7,989 nt of DNA from Brevundimonas sp. UBA2388 (lineage in GTDB: Bacteria > Pseudomonadota > Alphaproteobacteria > Caulobacterales > Caulobacteraceae), in assembly GCA_002343425.1 (NCBI GenBank), contig DDSO01000074.1, positions 1 to 7,989 of the forward strand, read 5' to 3'. Made by a program: the position numbers and the translations under genes. Below, one piece after another: positions 1-5,891 of the stretch (position 1 is the stretch's first letter; each line of letters starts with the position of its first letter). The notes below the pieces were generated by a model. That model saw nothing but the letters and a program-made list of their open reading frames with translations, was not told the origin of the DNA and searched no databases.

Positions 1-1173
1 ATCCCGCGCACGCTGCAGATGGCGCTGTCCGGCATCCGCGAGATGTCGATCATCGCCACCCCGCCGGTCGATCGTCTGGCGGTTCGGACCTATGTCACTC
101 CGTGGGATCCGGTGCTGGTGCGCGAGGCCCTGCTGCGCGAGAAATACCGCGGCGGTCAGGCCTATTATGTGGTGCCGCGCCTGTCGGACCTGCCGGACAT
201 CGAGCAATTCCTTCGCGAGAAGGTGCCGGAGATCAAATTCGTGGTCGGCCACGGCCAGATGTCGCCGACCCAGCTGGAAGACGTGATGAGCGCCTTCTAC
301 GACGGCAGCTACGACCTGCTGCTGTCGACCACCATCGTCGAGAGCGGACTGGACGTGCCGACGGCCAACACATTGATCGTGCACAAGGCCGACATGTTCG
401 GCCTGGCCCAGCTGCACCAGATCCGCGGCCGAATCGGACGGGCCAAGGCGCGGGCCTTCGCCTATCTGACCACCCCGCCGAACAAGCCGATGAGCCTGTC
501 GTCCGAGCGGCGGCTGCAGGTGCTGCAATCGCTGGACAACCTCGGCGCCGGCTTCCAGCTGGCCAGCCACGACCTGGATCAGCGCGGCGGCGGCAATCTG
601 CTGGGCGACGAACAGTCGGGCCATATCCGCGAGGTCGGTGTCGAGCTGTACCAGCAGATGCTGGAGGACGCCGTGTCGGAGTTGCGTCTGTCGGGCGAGG
701 GCGGCGGGGTCGTTGATCGCGGCTGGTCGCCGGCCATCAACGTCGGGGCGGCGGTGCTGATCCCCGAGAACTACGTCCCCGACCTCAATGTTCGCCTGAG
801 CCTGTATCGCCGCCTGTCGGACGCGGAGAATTCGGAAACGCGCGAAGCCCTGGCGGCCGAACTGATCGACCGGTTCGGGCCTCTGCCCGACGAGGCGAAA
901 CAGCTGCTGCGCATCGTCGGCATCAAGGCCAACTGCAAGACGGCCTGTATCGAGCGGATCGACATCGGGCCCAAGGGCGCGGTGCTGACCCTGCGCAACA
1001 ACGCCTTCCCCAATCCCATGGGGCTGGTCGGGCTGATCCAGAAGAACCACGCCTTCTGGAAGTTGAGGCCGGACCAGAAGATTGTCGTGAAGGGCGAGTG
1101 GGATACGGCGGCGGAGCGGCTTAAGGTGGCCGAACGGATCACCGCCGATCTCGCGCGGGTGGCGACCGCCTGA
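1..1173 (+). CDS. mfd: Transcription-repair coupling factor Mfd, C-terminal part (5' end outside window)
   Basis: The reading frame is open from base 1 and ends at TGA 1171-1173, giving the last 390 residues of a protein of usually about 1150. Mfd is a DNA translocase that removes RNA polymerase stalled at lesions and recruits UvrA for nucleotide excision repair. The visible part starts in the first RecA-like lobe (IPRTLQMALSGIREMSIIAT, ending near base 60). It continues through the second helicase lobe, with motif V (STTIVESGLDVPTAN, about bases 325-370) and motif VI with the arginine finger (QIRGRIGR, bases 418-441). The 'translocation in RecG' segment (about 480-620) and the C-terminal domain that masks UvrA binding (about 730-1170, with NVGAAVLIPENYVPDLNVRL) follow. 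All of these match the family closely and the end looks normal. The internal ATG at 19 is not a start. Nothing suggests operon linkage to the next gene, which begins 79 bases later with its own Shine-Dalgarno sequence. Confidence 0.97.
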   Translation: MPRTLQMALSGIREMSIIATPPVDRLAVRTYVTPWDPVLVREALLREKYRGGQAYYVVPRLSDLPDIEQFLREKVPEIKFVVGHGQMSPTQLEDVMSAFYDGSYDLLLSTTIVESGLDVPTANTLIVHKADMFGLAQLHQIRGRIGRAKARAFAYLTTPPNKPMSLSSERRLQVLQSLDNLGAGFQLASHDLDQRGGGNLLGDEQSGHIREVGVELYQQMLEDAVSELRLSGEGGGVVDRGWSPAINVGAAVLIPENYVPDLNVRLSLYRRLSDAENSETREALAAELIDRFGPLPDEAKQLLRIVGIKANCKTACIERIDIGPKGAVLTLRNNAFPNPMGLVGLIQKNHAFWKLRPDQKIVVKGEWDTAAERLKVAERITADLARVATA

Positions 1174-1252
1174 GGCTGGGAAGCAGGCGCTACTGTCTCT
1201 AGGCTGAACTTCGCGATTCGCGGCTATCGGGCGGCGGCGGGAGGGGACGGCC

Positions 1253-2659
1253 ATGGCGCGCAAGCCCACGACATCCGCCGGCGTCCACAAGCGCGCCCCG
1301 GCCGTGCAGAAAGCGGCGCCCGGCGTCGCCGTACCGGAGACGGCTGCGCCCCTGCCGCCGTACAAGCGCAAGCCGGTCTGGACCCACCTGTATTTCCAGG
1401 TGCTGGTCGCCATCACCCTCGGGGCCCTGATCGGGCATTTCTGGCCGGTGTTCGGCGAGAGCCTGAAGCCCTTGGGCGACGCCTTCATCCGGCTGGTGAA
1501 GATGATCATCGCCCCGGTGATCTTCCTGACCGTAGCCACCGGGATCGCCCACCTGCGCGACCTCGGCAGGCTGGGCAAGGTGGTGGGCAAGGCCTTCGCC
1601 TATTTCCTGACCTTCTCGACCCTTGCCCTGATCATCGGGCTGGTCGTGGCCAATGTGGTGCGGCCCGGCGCGGGGATGAACGTTGACCCGGCGACGCTCG
1701 ACCCGGCGGCGGTCGAGGCCTATGCCGCAAAGGCCCATGACACCACGATCGTCGGCTTCCTGATGAACATCATCCCCGAGACCGTGGTCGGGGCCTTCGC
1801 CGGGGGCGAGATCCTCCAGGTGCTGTTCTTCGCCATCCTGTTCGGCATCTCGCTGGCCGTGATCGGCGACCGCGCCCAGCCGGTCCTGACGCTGCTGGAG
1901 AGCGTGTCGGAGGCCTTCTTCAAACTAGTCGCCATCCTGATGAAGGCGGCGCCGATCGGGGCGTTCGGGGCCTTCGCCTTCACCATCGGCAAATACGGCA
2001 TCGAGTCGGTGATCAACCTCGCGGCGCTGGTGGCGACCTTCTACCTGACCTCGGCCTTCTTCGTGGTGGTGGTGCAGGGTCTGGTGGCCCGTTTCAGCGG
2101 CTTCTCGATCTTCAGGCTGATGCGCTACCTCAAGGAGGAGCTGCTGCTGGTGCTGGGCACCTCGTCGTCCGAAGCGGCCCTGCCGAGTCTGATCGAGAAG
2201 ATGGGCCGCGCGGGCTGCGACAAGTCGGTGGTCGGGCTGGTCGTGCCGACGGGCTATTCGTTCAATCTGGACGGCACCAACATCTATATGACGCTGGCGG
2301 CCCTGTTCATCGCCCAGGCCTGCGGCGTCGAGCTGTCGCTGGGCGACCAGTTGCTGTTGCTGGCCGTGGCCATGCTGAGCTCCAAGGGGGCGGCGGGCGT
2401 CACCGGGGCCGGCTTCATCACCCTGGCGGCGACGCTGGCCGTGGTGCCCAGCGTGCCGGTGGCGGGTATGGCCCTGATCCTCGGAATCGACCGGTTCATG
2501 AGCGAATGCCGGGCCCTGACCAATTTCATCGGCAACGCCGTGGCCACGATCGTGGTGGCGAAGTGGGAGAACGGACTGGATCGCGAGGCCCTGGATCGGG
2601 CGCTGGCGGGCGGGCCGAGCCCGGTGGCGGTGGGCAGCCGGGAAGCGGACGACGACTGA
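1253..2659 (+). CDS. dctA: C4-dicarboxylate:cation symporter, DctA type
   Basis: This 468-residue inner-membrane protein of the dicarboxylate/amino acid:cation symporter (GltPh-fold) family probably imports succinate, fumarate and malate with protons or sodium. Family marks are MIIAPVIF (84-91), [10 protein letters not shown] (137-146), the serine-rich HP1 tip [10 protein letters not shown] (302-311), the NLDGT cation/substrate motif (338-342), HP2 [13 protein letters not shown] (376-388), and the TM8 motif [14 protein letters not shown] (411-424). At the GltPh Asp394 position, which binds the substrate amino group in amino-acid carriers, Ser417 stands; this favours dicarboxylates over aspartate/glutamate. 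Arg420 and Asn424 are kept. The start is ATG 1253, with GGAGG at 1240-1244 eight bases upstream. Odd feature: about 40 Ala/Pro/Lys-rich residues precede the usual start of the fold (VWTHLYFQV, 42-50). The C-terminus ends in an acidic tail. A general DAACS carrier with another substrate is possible. Confidence 0.93.
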   Translation: MARKPTTSAGVHKRAPAVQKAAPGVAVPETAAPLPPYKRKPVWTHLYFQVLVAITLGALIGHFWPVFGESLKPLGDAFIRLVKMIIAPVIFLTVATGIAHLRDLGRLGKVVGKAFAYFLTFSTLALIIGLVVANVVRPGAGMNVDPATLDPAAVEAYAAKAHDTTIVGFLMNIIPETVVGAFAGGEILQVLFFAILFGISLAVIGDRAQPVLTLLESVSEAFFKLVAILMKAAPIGAFGAFAFTIGKYGIESVINLAALVATFYLTSAFFVVVVQGLVARFSGFSIFRLMRYLKEELLLVLGTSSSEAALPSLIEKMGRAGCDKSVVGLVVPTGYSFNLDGTNIYMTLAALFIAQACGVELSLGDQLLLLAVAMLSSKGAAGVTGAGFITLAATLAVVPSVPVAGMALILGIDRFMSECRALTNFIGNAVATIVVAKWENGLDREALDRALAGGPSPVAVGSREADDD

Positions 2660-2661
2660 CC

Positions 2662-2687
2662 TTGCCCGGACGACGCCGTCCCGGCAA
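2662..2687 (+). terminator. Stem-loop between dctA and yffB (terminator or attenuator candidate)
   Basis: Beginning two bases after the dctA stop, TTGCC-C-GGACG pairs with CGTCC-C-GGCAA around a four-base loop. This gives ten base pairs with a single C/C mismatch. No T-run follows, so a classical intrinsic terminator is not supported. The hairpin ends nine bases before the yffB start codon and may instead stabilise the 3' end of dctA mRNA or lower readthrough and translation into yffB. Confidence 0.45.
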
Positions 2688-2696
2688 ACAGGCGCC

Positions 2697-3044
2697 ATGA
2701 CCCAGACCCTCTACGGCATCCCCAACTGCGACACGGTCAAGAAGGCGCGCGTCTGGCTGGATCAGCACGGCGTGGCCTTCGACTTTCATGACTACAAGAA
2801 GGCCGGAATCGACCGGCCGCGGCTGGAGGCTTGGGTGGCCGAGCACGGGTGGGAGACGGTGCTGAACCGAGCGGGCACGACTTTCCGGGCGCTCCCGGAG
2901 GGGGACAAGGCCGACCTGGATGCCGACAAGGCCGTCGCCCTGATGCTGGCCCAGCCGTCGATGATCAAACGGCCGGTGCTGGATACGGGCGACCGGACCC
3001 TGGTCGGGTTCAAGCCGGATCGCTACGCCGCGATCCTGATCTAG
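2697..3044 (+). CDS. yffB: ArsC/Spx-family thioredoxin-fold protein, YffB type
   Basis: This cytoplasmic protein of 115 residues has the usual family length. It carries the N-terminal LYGIPNCDTVKKAR motif with a single Cys11, then HDYKKAGID (31-39) and GTTFRALP (60-67). It closes with the MIKRPVL arginine motif (89-95), the equivalent of the oxyanion-binding arginine in arsenate reductases, and VGFKPDRY (103-110). This pattern matches E. coli YffB, an ArsC-like protein of uncertain substrate (thiol reductase activity has been proposed). True arsenate reduction is not implied, since no ars genes are nearby. The start ATG 2697 has only a weak AGG upstream, and the gap to dctA is 37 bases with a hairpin, so co-transcription is possible but not certain. 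The TAG stop (3042-3044) is shared as a CTAG palindrome with the stop of the opposing gene. Confidence 0.9.
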   Translation: MTQTLYGIPNCDTVKKARVWLDQHGVAFDFHDYKKAGIDRPRLEAWVAEHGWETVLNRAGTTFRALPEGDKADLDADKAVALMLAQPSMIKRPVLDTGDRTLVGFKPDRYAAILI

Positions 3045-3280
3045 CCCTGAACATCGGCCTCCGGCCGGTCGTGACCGTCGGCGCGCTCAGTGACCCAGTT
3101 GCCCGATGCGTCCGCGTATTCGATCAGCGTGTCCTCGTCGGGCACCTTCTGTTCGCGGGAGACGGCGATCGCGGCCGCGCGGGCTGAGTTGTGGTCCGGA
3201 TAGGTCTCCGAATATGTGCCGCCCAACTGATAGGCCCAGCCGCCGTCATGTTCGACGATGCGATAGGTGATCTGGACCAT
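3041..3280 (-). CDS. Small DUF2188-like hypothetical protein
   Basis: The gene encodes 79 residues starting MVQITYRIVEHDGGWAYQLG. This is the short 'DUF2188-type' layout: a two-strand start, then a YPDHNSARAAAIAVSREQ helix, then a strand (TLIEYADASGNW) and an acidic polar tail. The function is unknown, and no signal peptide, membrane segment or cysteine is present. The start is ATG at 3280-3278. A GGAG in the right place lies upstream on the minus strand, and the homology-like region begins exactly here. An upstream ATG at 3391 would add an Arg/Pro-rich stretch that does not look like protein. The gene is convergent with yffB and overlaps it by four bases at CTAG. It is divergent from the first membrane protein of the sigma cassette, so its promoter must lie within 3281-3464. 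Confidence 0.82.
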   Translation of the reverse strand: MVQITYRIVEHDGGWAYQLGGTYSETYPDHNSARAAAIAVSREQKVPDEDTLIEYADASGNWVTERADGHDRPEADVQG

Positions 3281-3464
3281 GGGGCAGCTCCGGTTCGGGT
3301 TGAATGGGTGTCGGCACGTCAACGCGGGGCTTTGATGGGCGTTGCAGGCGAACCGGTCCGGCCCGCGTCCAAAAATTCGCGCCCGCCGCATCCACTGGCG
3401 GCGCCGGCGCCGACTACCCTATGAAAGCGCGGGCGTTGGGCTCGCGCGACACGGGGTGATGACG
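3281..3464. promoter_or_regulatory. Divergent intergenic region; promoters expected but not resolved
   Basis: These 184 bases separate the starts of the DUF2188-like gene (minus) and the first sigma cassette (plus), so both promoters should lie here. Visible elements are an AT-rich CCAAAAATTCG at 3369-3379, a tandem GGCGCC-GGCGCC self-complementary block at 3400-3411, and TTGACG on the minus strand (3322-3317) that resembles an alphaproteobacterial -35 but has no convincing -10. No clear ECF-type promoter was found by eye. Confidence 0.4.
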
Positions 3465-3881
3465 ATGGAAGACCTGTTCCGTTCCTACTGGTGGCTTATC
3501 TTTCCGCTCGGCTGGTTCGTGGCCTCGGGCTTCTCGAGCCTGCTCAACTACCGTCGGCAGAAGGATACGCTCAAGCTGATCCAGACCTATGCCGAGAAGG
3601 GGCAGGAGCCGCCGGCGGCGCTGTTGAAGGTGCTGGATCGTCCGATCGATGCGGAAACCGAGGCCTGGCAGGGCCATGGCAGTTCCGGCCGTCCAGGCGA
3701 CGGGTCGTGGTTCTCGGTGGTGCTGTTCGGCGTGATGGCGGCAGGCTTCGGCTACGCCAGCTGGTCCGACATGTATGGTGCGGGCGACGCCTTCATGATC
3801 GTCAGTTTCGTGCTGGGCGCCCTGTGTCTGGCCTCGCTGGTTTCGGCCCTGCGCAGCGGCGGGCGCGGTCCGCGGGGCTGA
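3465..3881 (+). CDS. Membrane protein of sigma cassette 1 (DUF6249-like)
   Basis: This 138-residue protein has one N-terminal hydrophobic segment (about 8-27) and a basic, amphipathic cytoplasmic-looking stretch (NYRRQKDTLKLIQTYAEKGQEPP). A polar linker follows, then two closely spaced hydrophobic segments (about 82-98 and 108-127) and a basic tail. The basic-helix plus KGQ-x-PP pattern resembles DUF6249-type proteins that often accompany ECF sigma factors; this assignment is from memory of the family. Start choice: ATG 3465 is preceded by GGTGAT (3455-3460), which fits the distal anti-Shine-Dalgarno pairing. It also makes the protein exactly as long (138) as its counterpart at 4892-5308, with MED at the start and KGQ at residues 45-47 in both. 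ATG 3459 (adding Met-Thr) is the alternative. The sigma gene starts 21 bases after the stop. It may sense the envelope or help the anti-sigma factor; its role is unknown. Confidence 0.82.
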   Translation: MEDLFRSYWWLIFPLGWFVASGFSSLLNYRRQKDTLKLIQTYAEKGQEPPAALLKVLDRPIDAETEAWQGHGSSGRPGDGSWFSVVLFGVMAAGFGYASWSDMYGAGDAFMIVSFVLGALCLASLVSALRSGGRGPRG

Positions 3882-3902
3882 TGCCGGTCGAGGGTCAGGG
3901 CT

Positions 3903-4442
3903 ATGGGGGGACTGCAGACCGACGCCGAGTTGGTGAGGCGCGCGCTCGCCGGCTCGGACGCGGCCTTTTCGCGCCTGATCGAGCGGCATCAGGCGGCGGT
4001 GCGCGGCTTTCTGCGGCGGATGCTGGGCGGCGGCTGGGCCGAGGCGGACGATGTGGCCCAGGAAGCGTTCCTCGCGGCCTGGCGTTCGTTGCGGTCGCTC
4101 AGGGAGCCCGCCGGGGTCCGCGCCTGGCTGTGCGGCATTGCCTGGCGCAAGGCCCAGGACCGCATCCGGTCCGCAAGGCGCGGCGCGGCGCGGGACAATC
4201 TCTGGCTCGAGACGGTCGCAACGCCTGTCGGGGTGTCGCCGGAGGACCGGATGTCCGTCGAGGCCGCCATGGCCGAACTGCCCTCCGATGTGCGCGCCTG
4301 TGTGGCCCTGTGTCTGGCCGACGGCTGGTCGCATGGCGAGGCCTCGATGGCGCTGGGCTTGCCTCTCGGCACGGTGAAGTCGCATGTTGCGCGCGGACGG
4401 GCGCGTTTGCTCAAGGCGCTGGGAGGTCCGGATGACGCCTGA
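3903..4442 (+). CDS. ECF-type RNA polymerase sigma factor, cassette 1
   Basis: This 179-residue sigma-70-family protein has only regions 2 and 4. Region 2 spans about 14-92, with ADDVAQEAFLAAW (48-60) contacting core polymerase and the -10 element. Region 4 spans about 118-172 and ends in the helix-turn-helix LGLPLGTVKSHVARGRARLL (151-170), which reads the -35 element. Region 4 carries CVALC (133-137) and a His144 where most ECF factors have a hydrophobic-acidic run and a tyrosine. ATG 3903 follows GAGGG (3890-3894) at eight bases. Its last 11 bases overlap the start of the next gene, which implies coupled translation of sigma factor and partner. By analogy with other ECF loci the factor is probably held by the downstream membrane protein and may drive its own cassette. 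Target promoters and the inducing signal cannot be told from sequence. Confidence 0.92.
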   Translation: MGGLQTDAELVRRALAGSDAAFSRLIERHQAAVRGFLRRMLGGGWAEADDVAQEAFLAAWRSLRSLREPAGVRAWLCGIAWRKAQDRIRSARRGAARDNLWLETVATPVGVSPEDRMSVEAAMAELPSDVRACVALCLADGWSHGEASMALGLPLGTVKSHVARGRARLLKALGGPDDA

Positions 4443-4755
4443 ACAGAAACTGGCCGCCCTGTTCGCCGCCGAGGCGCCGCCCGCGCGCGACCATGCCTTT
4501 CAGGCGCGCATGGCCCAGGCCATCGCCCTGCGCCGGGCCTGGATGACCGTGGCGGCGCTTGTTCCCTGGGTCATCGCCGCCGTGGCCGTGCTGTGGGCCC
4601 TGACCCCGGTGGTCGGCCCGATGAGCGACAGTCTTGGCGAAGCGCTCCAGCCCGCCGCCACCACGCTGGCCGGAGCGGCGGTCACGGTCGTCGCGGCCCT
4701 GTGGCTCTCGCGCCGTTTCAATGGTCGGTTCCGGGGTCCGTTCAACGCGAGGTGA
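4432..4755 (+). CDS. Probable membrane anti-sigma factor without zinc motif, cassette 1
   Basis: The product is 107 residues long. The N-terminal part (1-37) is a soluble, helical-looking stretch with LFAAEAPPARDHAFQARM (10-27), long enough to hold a sigma factor. Hydrophobic segments follow at about 38-57 and 76-93, and a short Arg-rich tail (RRFNGRFRG, 94-102) ends the protein. There is no cysteine at all, so the HxxxCxxC zinc motif of the common ZAS anti-sigma factors is absent. The anti-sigma role is inferred from the position directly after the sigma gene, the 11-base overlap, and the soluble-N-terminus/membrane layout. ATG 4432 has GGGAGG (4421-4426) five bases upstream, inside the sigma coding sequence. 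The partner in cassette 2 has the same kind of N-terminus (LFA then Asp and Phe). Confidence 0.75.
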   Translation: MTPEQKLAALFAAEAPPARDHAFQARMAQAIALRRAWMTVAALVPWVIAAVAVLWALTPVVGPMSDSLGEALQPAATTLAGAAVTVVAALWLSRRFNGRFRGPFNAR

Positions 4756-4891
4756 CGGGCCTGGGCGGCGGTTCCGCCCGCCTTACGAAAGTTTCACCTG
4801 CCCGACCGCATCCGTACGGCCCCGCCGATGCCTCTTGTCGTCATAAGGCCGAAGCATCACGCTCCGGTTTCGAACGAGAGGGGATATCCCA
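4756..4891 (+). promoter_or_regulatory. Spacer between the two sigma cassettes; probable promoter region of cassette 2
   Basis: These 136 bases are the only sizeable gap between the cassettes, so a promoter for cassette 2 is expected here. TTTCACC (4792-4798) followed by CGTA (4813-4816) has a rough ECF look. A matching pair was not found ahead of cassette 1, so this is not called as a site. The ribosome binding site GAGAGGGG (4876-4883) runs into a perfect ten-base palindrome, GGGATATCCC (4881-4890), that ends two bases before the start codon's T. Confidence 0.4.
4763..4779 (+). terminator. GC stem-loop after cassette 1
   Basis: Seven bases after the stop of the first anti-sigma gene, GGGCGG pairs with CCGCCC around a five-base loop. 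The stem is short and no T-run follows, so it may only be a weak or Rho-assisted end of the cassette 1 transcript. It is also possible that transcription continues into cassette 2. Confidence 0.35.
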
Positions 4892-5308
4892 ATGGAAGAC
4901 TTCATCCCGCTGGTGGCCATTCTGTCGATCTTCGGCACGATTACCGCCATCGCCTTCGGCCCGAGCTACCTGAAGTTCCGCGAACGCCGAGAAATGCAGG
5001 AGACCGTCCGCCGCGCCATCGACAAGGGCCAGGACCTGCCGCCCGAGGTTATTGAAGCGATGACCAAGGACGTGACCAAGAACCTGCCGTCGCGCACTCG
5101 CGACATCCGCCGCGGGATCATCTGGGTGGCGACGGGCGTCGGCATCGCCGCCTTCAGCCTGATCAACCAGGCGAGCTGGGGCCGGGGCAACTGGGACCAC
5201 GAAGAAGGCGTGGTCGTCAGCGGCGGCCTGCTGGGCATCGCAGCGATCCCGATCACCATCGGTCTGGCCTATCTGATCCTCAGTTTCTTCAACAAGAACA
5301 AGGACTGA
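4892..5308 (+). CDS. Membrane protein of sigma cassette 2 (DUF6249-like)
   Basis: This 138-residue protein has the same plan as the membrane protein at 3465-3881: MED start, hydrophobic segment (about 5-24), and a charged amphipathic stretch (YLKFRERREMQETVRRAIDKGQ, given here as 26-47). A PPEV motif and a short acidic/basic linker follow, then hydrophobic segments at about 75-92 and 109-133 and a Lys/Asn tail. The ERRxMxETxRxAIxKGQxLPPEVI pattern is the clearest DUF6249-like signature in the window. The KGQ falls at residues 45-47, as in the first copy. ATG 4892 has GAGAGGGG ahead of it at a good distance. The sigma gene begins 25 bases after the stop, so the three genes are probably one operon. 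An accessory or sensory membrane role is inferred from the context only. Confidence 0.88.
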   Translation: MEDFIPLVAILSIFGTITAIAFGPSYLKFRERREMQETVRRAIDKGQDLPPEVIEAMTKDVTKNLPSRTRDIRRGIIWVATGVGIAAFSLINQASWGRGNWDHEEGVVVSGGLLGIAAIPITIGLAYLILSFFNKNKD

Positions 5309-5333
5309 GCCGGGTCAGACGGGGGAAACCATC

Positions 5334-5891
5334 ATGACCCAATCCCTGGTCGACCGGCACGACGTCGAGCTCGCCGCCCTCGCGGCGGCGGGCGGACGGC
5401 GGGAGTTCGGAGAACTGGTGCGTCGCCACGGCTCGGCGGTGCGTGGGCTGCTGCGGCGGATGGGGGCCCAGCCCTCCCTCGCCGACGACATCGCCCAGGA
5501 CGCCTTCATCCAGGCGTTCGAGCGGTGCGCGGAGTTCCGCGGCGAGGGCACCTTCGCCGCCTGGGTCAAGCGGATCGCGGCGAGGCTCTACATCAAGCGT
5601 GTCGCCAAGGAAGCCCGCTATGTCGCCGAGGTCGAGAATGAAGACGCCGCGCCCGCGACCGATCATGCGGGTCTGGTGGATCTCGATGAAGCCCTGAAAG
5701 TCCTCAGCGAGCCCGAACGACTGTGTGTCTCCCTTTGTCACGGGGCCGGCATGGCGCATCCAGAGATCGCCGCCGCCCTTAATTTGCCACTCGGCACGGT
5801 GAAGTCTCATGTCAAACGTGGTCTGGATAAACTCCGTGCGCGGCTCCAGCCGACCGGACAGCCCTTGGGGAGCGCGCAGCATGTCGGCTGA
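5334..5891 (+). CDS. ECF-type RNA polymerase sigma factor, cassette 2
   Basis: This is a 185-residue two-domain sigma factor. Region 2 (about 22-95) contains LADDIAQDAFIQAFERC (49-65) and GTFAAWVKRIAARLYIKR (72-89). Region 4 (about 115-170) contains SEPERLCVSLC (125-135) and the helix-turn-helix NLPLGTVKSHVKRGLDKLR (150-168). Like the cassette 1 factor it has Cys-x3-Cys (131 and 135) and a His (142) seven residues after the second cysteine. The two factors also share AVRGxLRRM in region 2. ATG 5334 follows GGGGGA (5321-5326) at seven bases. The gene ends inside the next one, overlapping it by 11 bases. It is probably a second, diverged copy with its own promoter specificity or input; cross-talk with the first copy is possible since the recognition helices are nearly the same. 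Confidence 0.93.
   Translation: MTQSLVDRHDVELAALAAAGGRREFGELVRRHGSAVRGLLRRMGAQPSLADDIAQDAFIQAFERCAEFRGEGTFAAWVKRIAARLYIKRVAKEARYVAEVENEDAAPATDHAGLVDLDEALKVLSEPERLCVSLCHGAGMAHPEIAAALNLPLGTVKSHVKRGLDKLRARLQPTGQPLGSAQHVG

Noticed and set aside
2697..3044. Arsenate reductase (arsC) call
   Set aside because: The sequence is closer to YffB than to true ArsC, and no other arsenic-resistance gene is nearby.
3317..3322. TTGACG on the minus strand as a -35 element for the DUF2188-like gene
   Set aside because: At 16-18 bases downstream there is no sequence resembling a -10 element.
3281..3391. Longer DUF2188-like protein from a minus-strand ATG at 3391
   Set aside because: The extra residues are low-complexity and basic, and the recognisable family start is the Met at 3280.
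3421..3459. Twelve-codon mini-ORF (ATG 3421 to TGA 3459) that could be a leader peptide coupled to the MED gene
   Set aside because: It has no ribosome binding site and no counterpart before cassette 2; a short frame like this is expected by chance.
3342..3464. Longer N-terminus for the first MED membrane protein from ATG 3342
   Set aside because: The added stretch is Arg/Pro-rich, has no ribosome binding site, covers the divergent promoter region, and would break the exact length match with the second copy.
3881..3883. ATG overlapping the stop of the first MED gene (TGATG), as a coupled start
   Set aside because: It is not in frame with the sigma gene; ATG 3903 is, and has a better ribosome binding site.
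3414..4385. Long minus-strand open frame (323 codons) opposite cassette 1
   Set aside because: It lies antisense to well-supported genes, its protein is rich in His, Arg, Pro and Gly with no recognisable motif, and long antisense frames are normal at this GC content. The same applies to 1199-1738, 1925-2698 and 5289-5960 on the minus strand.
3491..4435. Long plus-strand open frame (314 codons) across the first MED and sigma genes
   Set aside because: It is an out-of-frame shadow of both genes, rich in Arg and Gly, with no domain.
4792..4816. TTTCACC and CGTA as an autoregulated ECF promoter for cassette 2
   Set aside because: The spacing is somewhat short, and no matching pair was found ahead of cassette 1, so the match is too weak to call.
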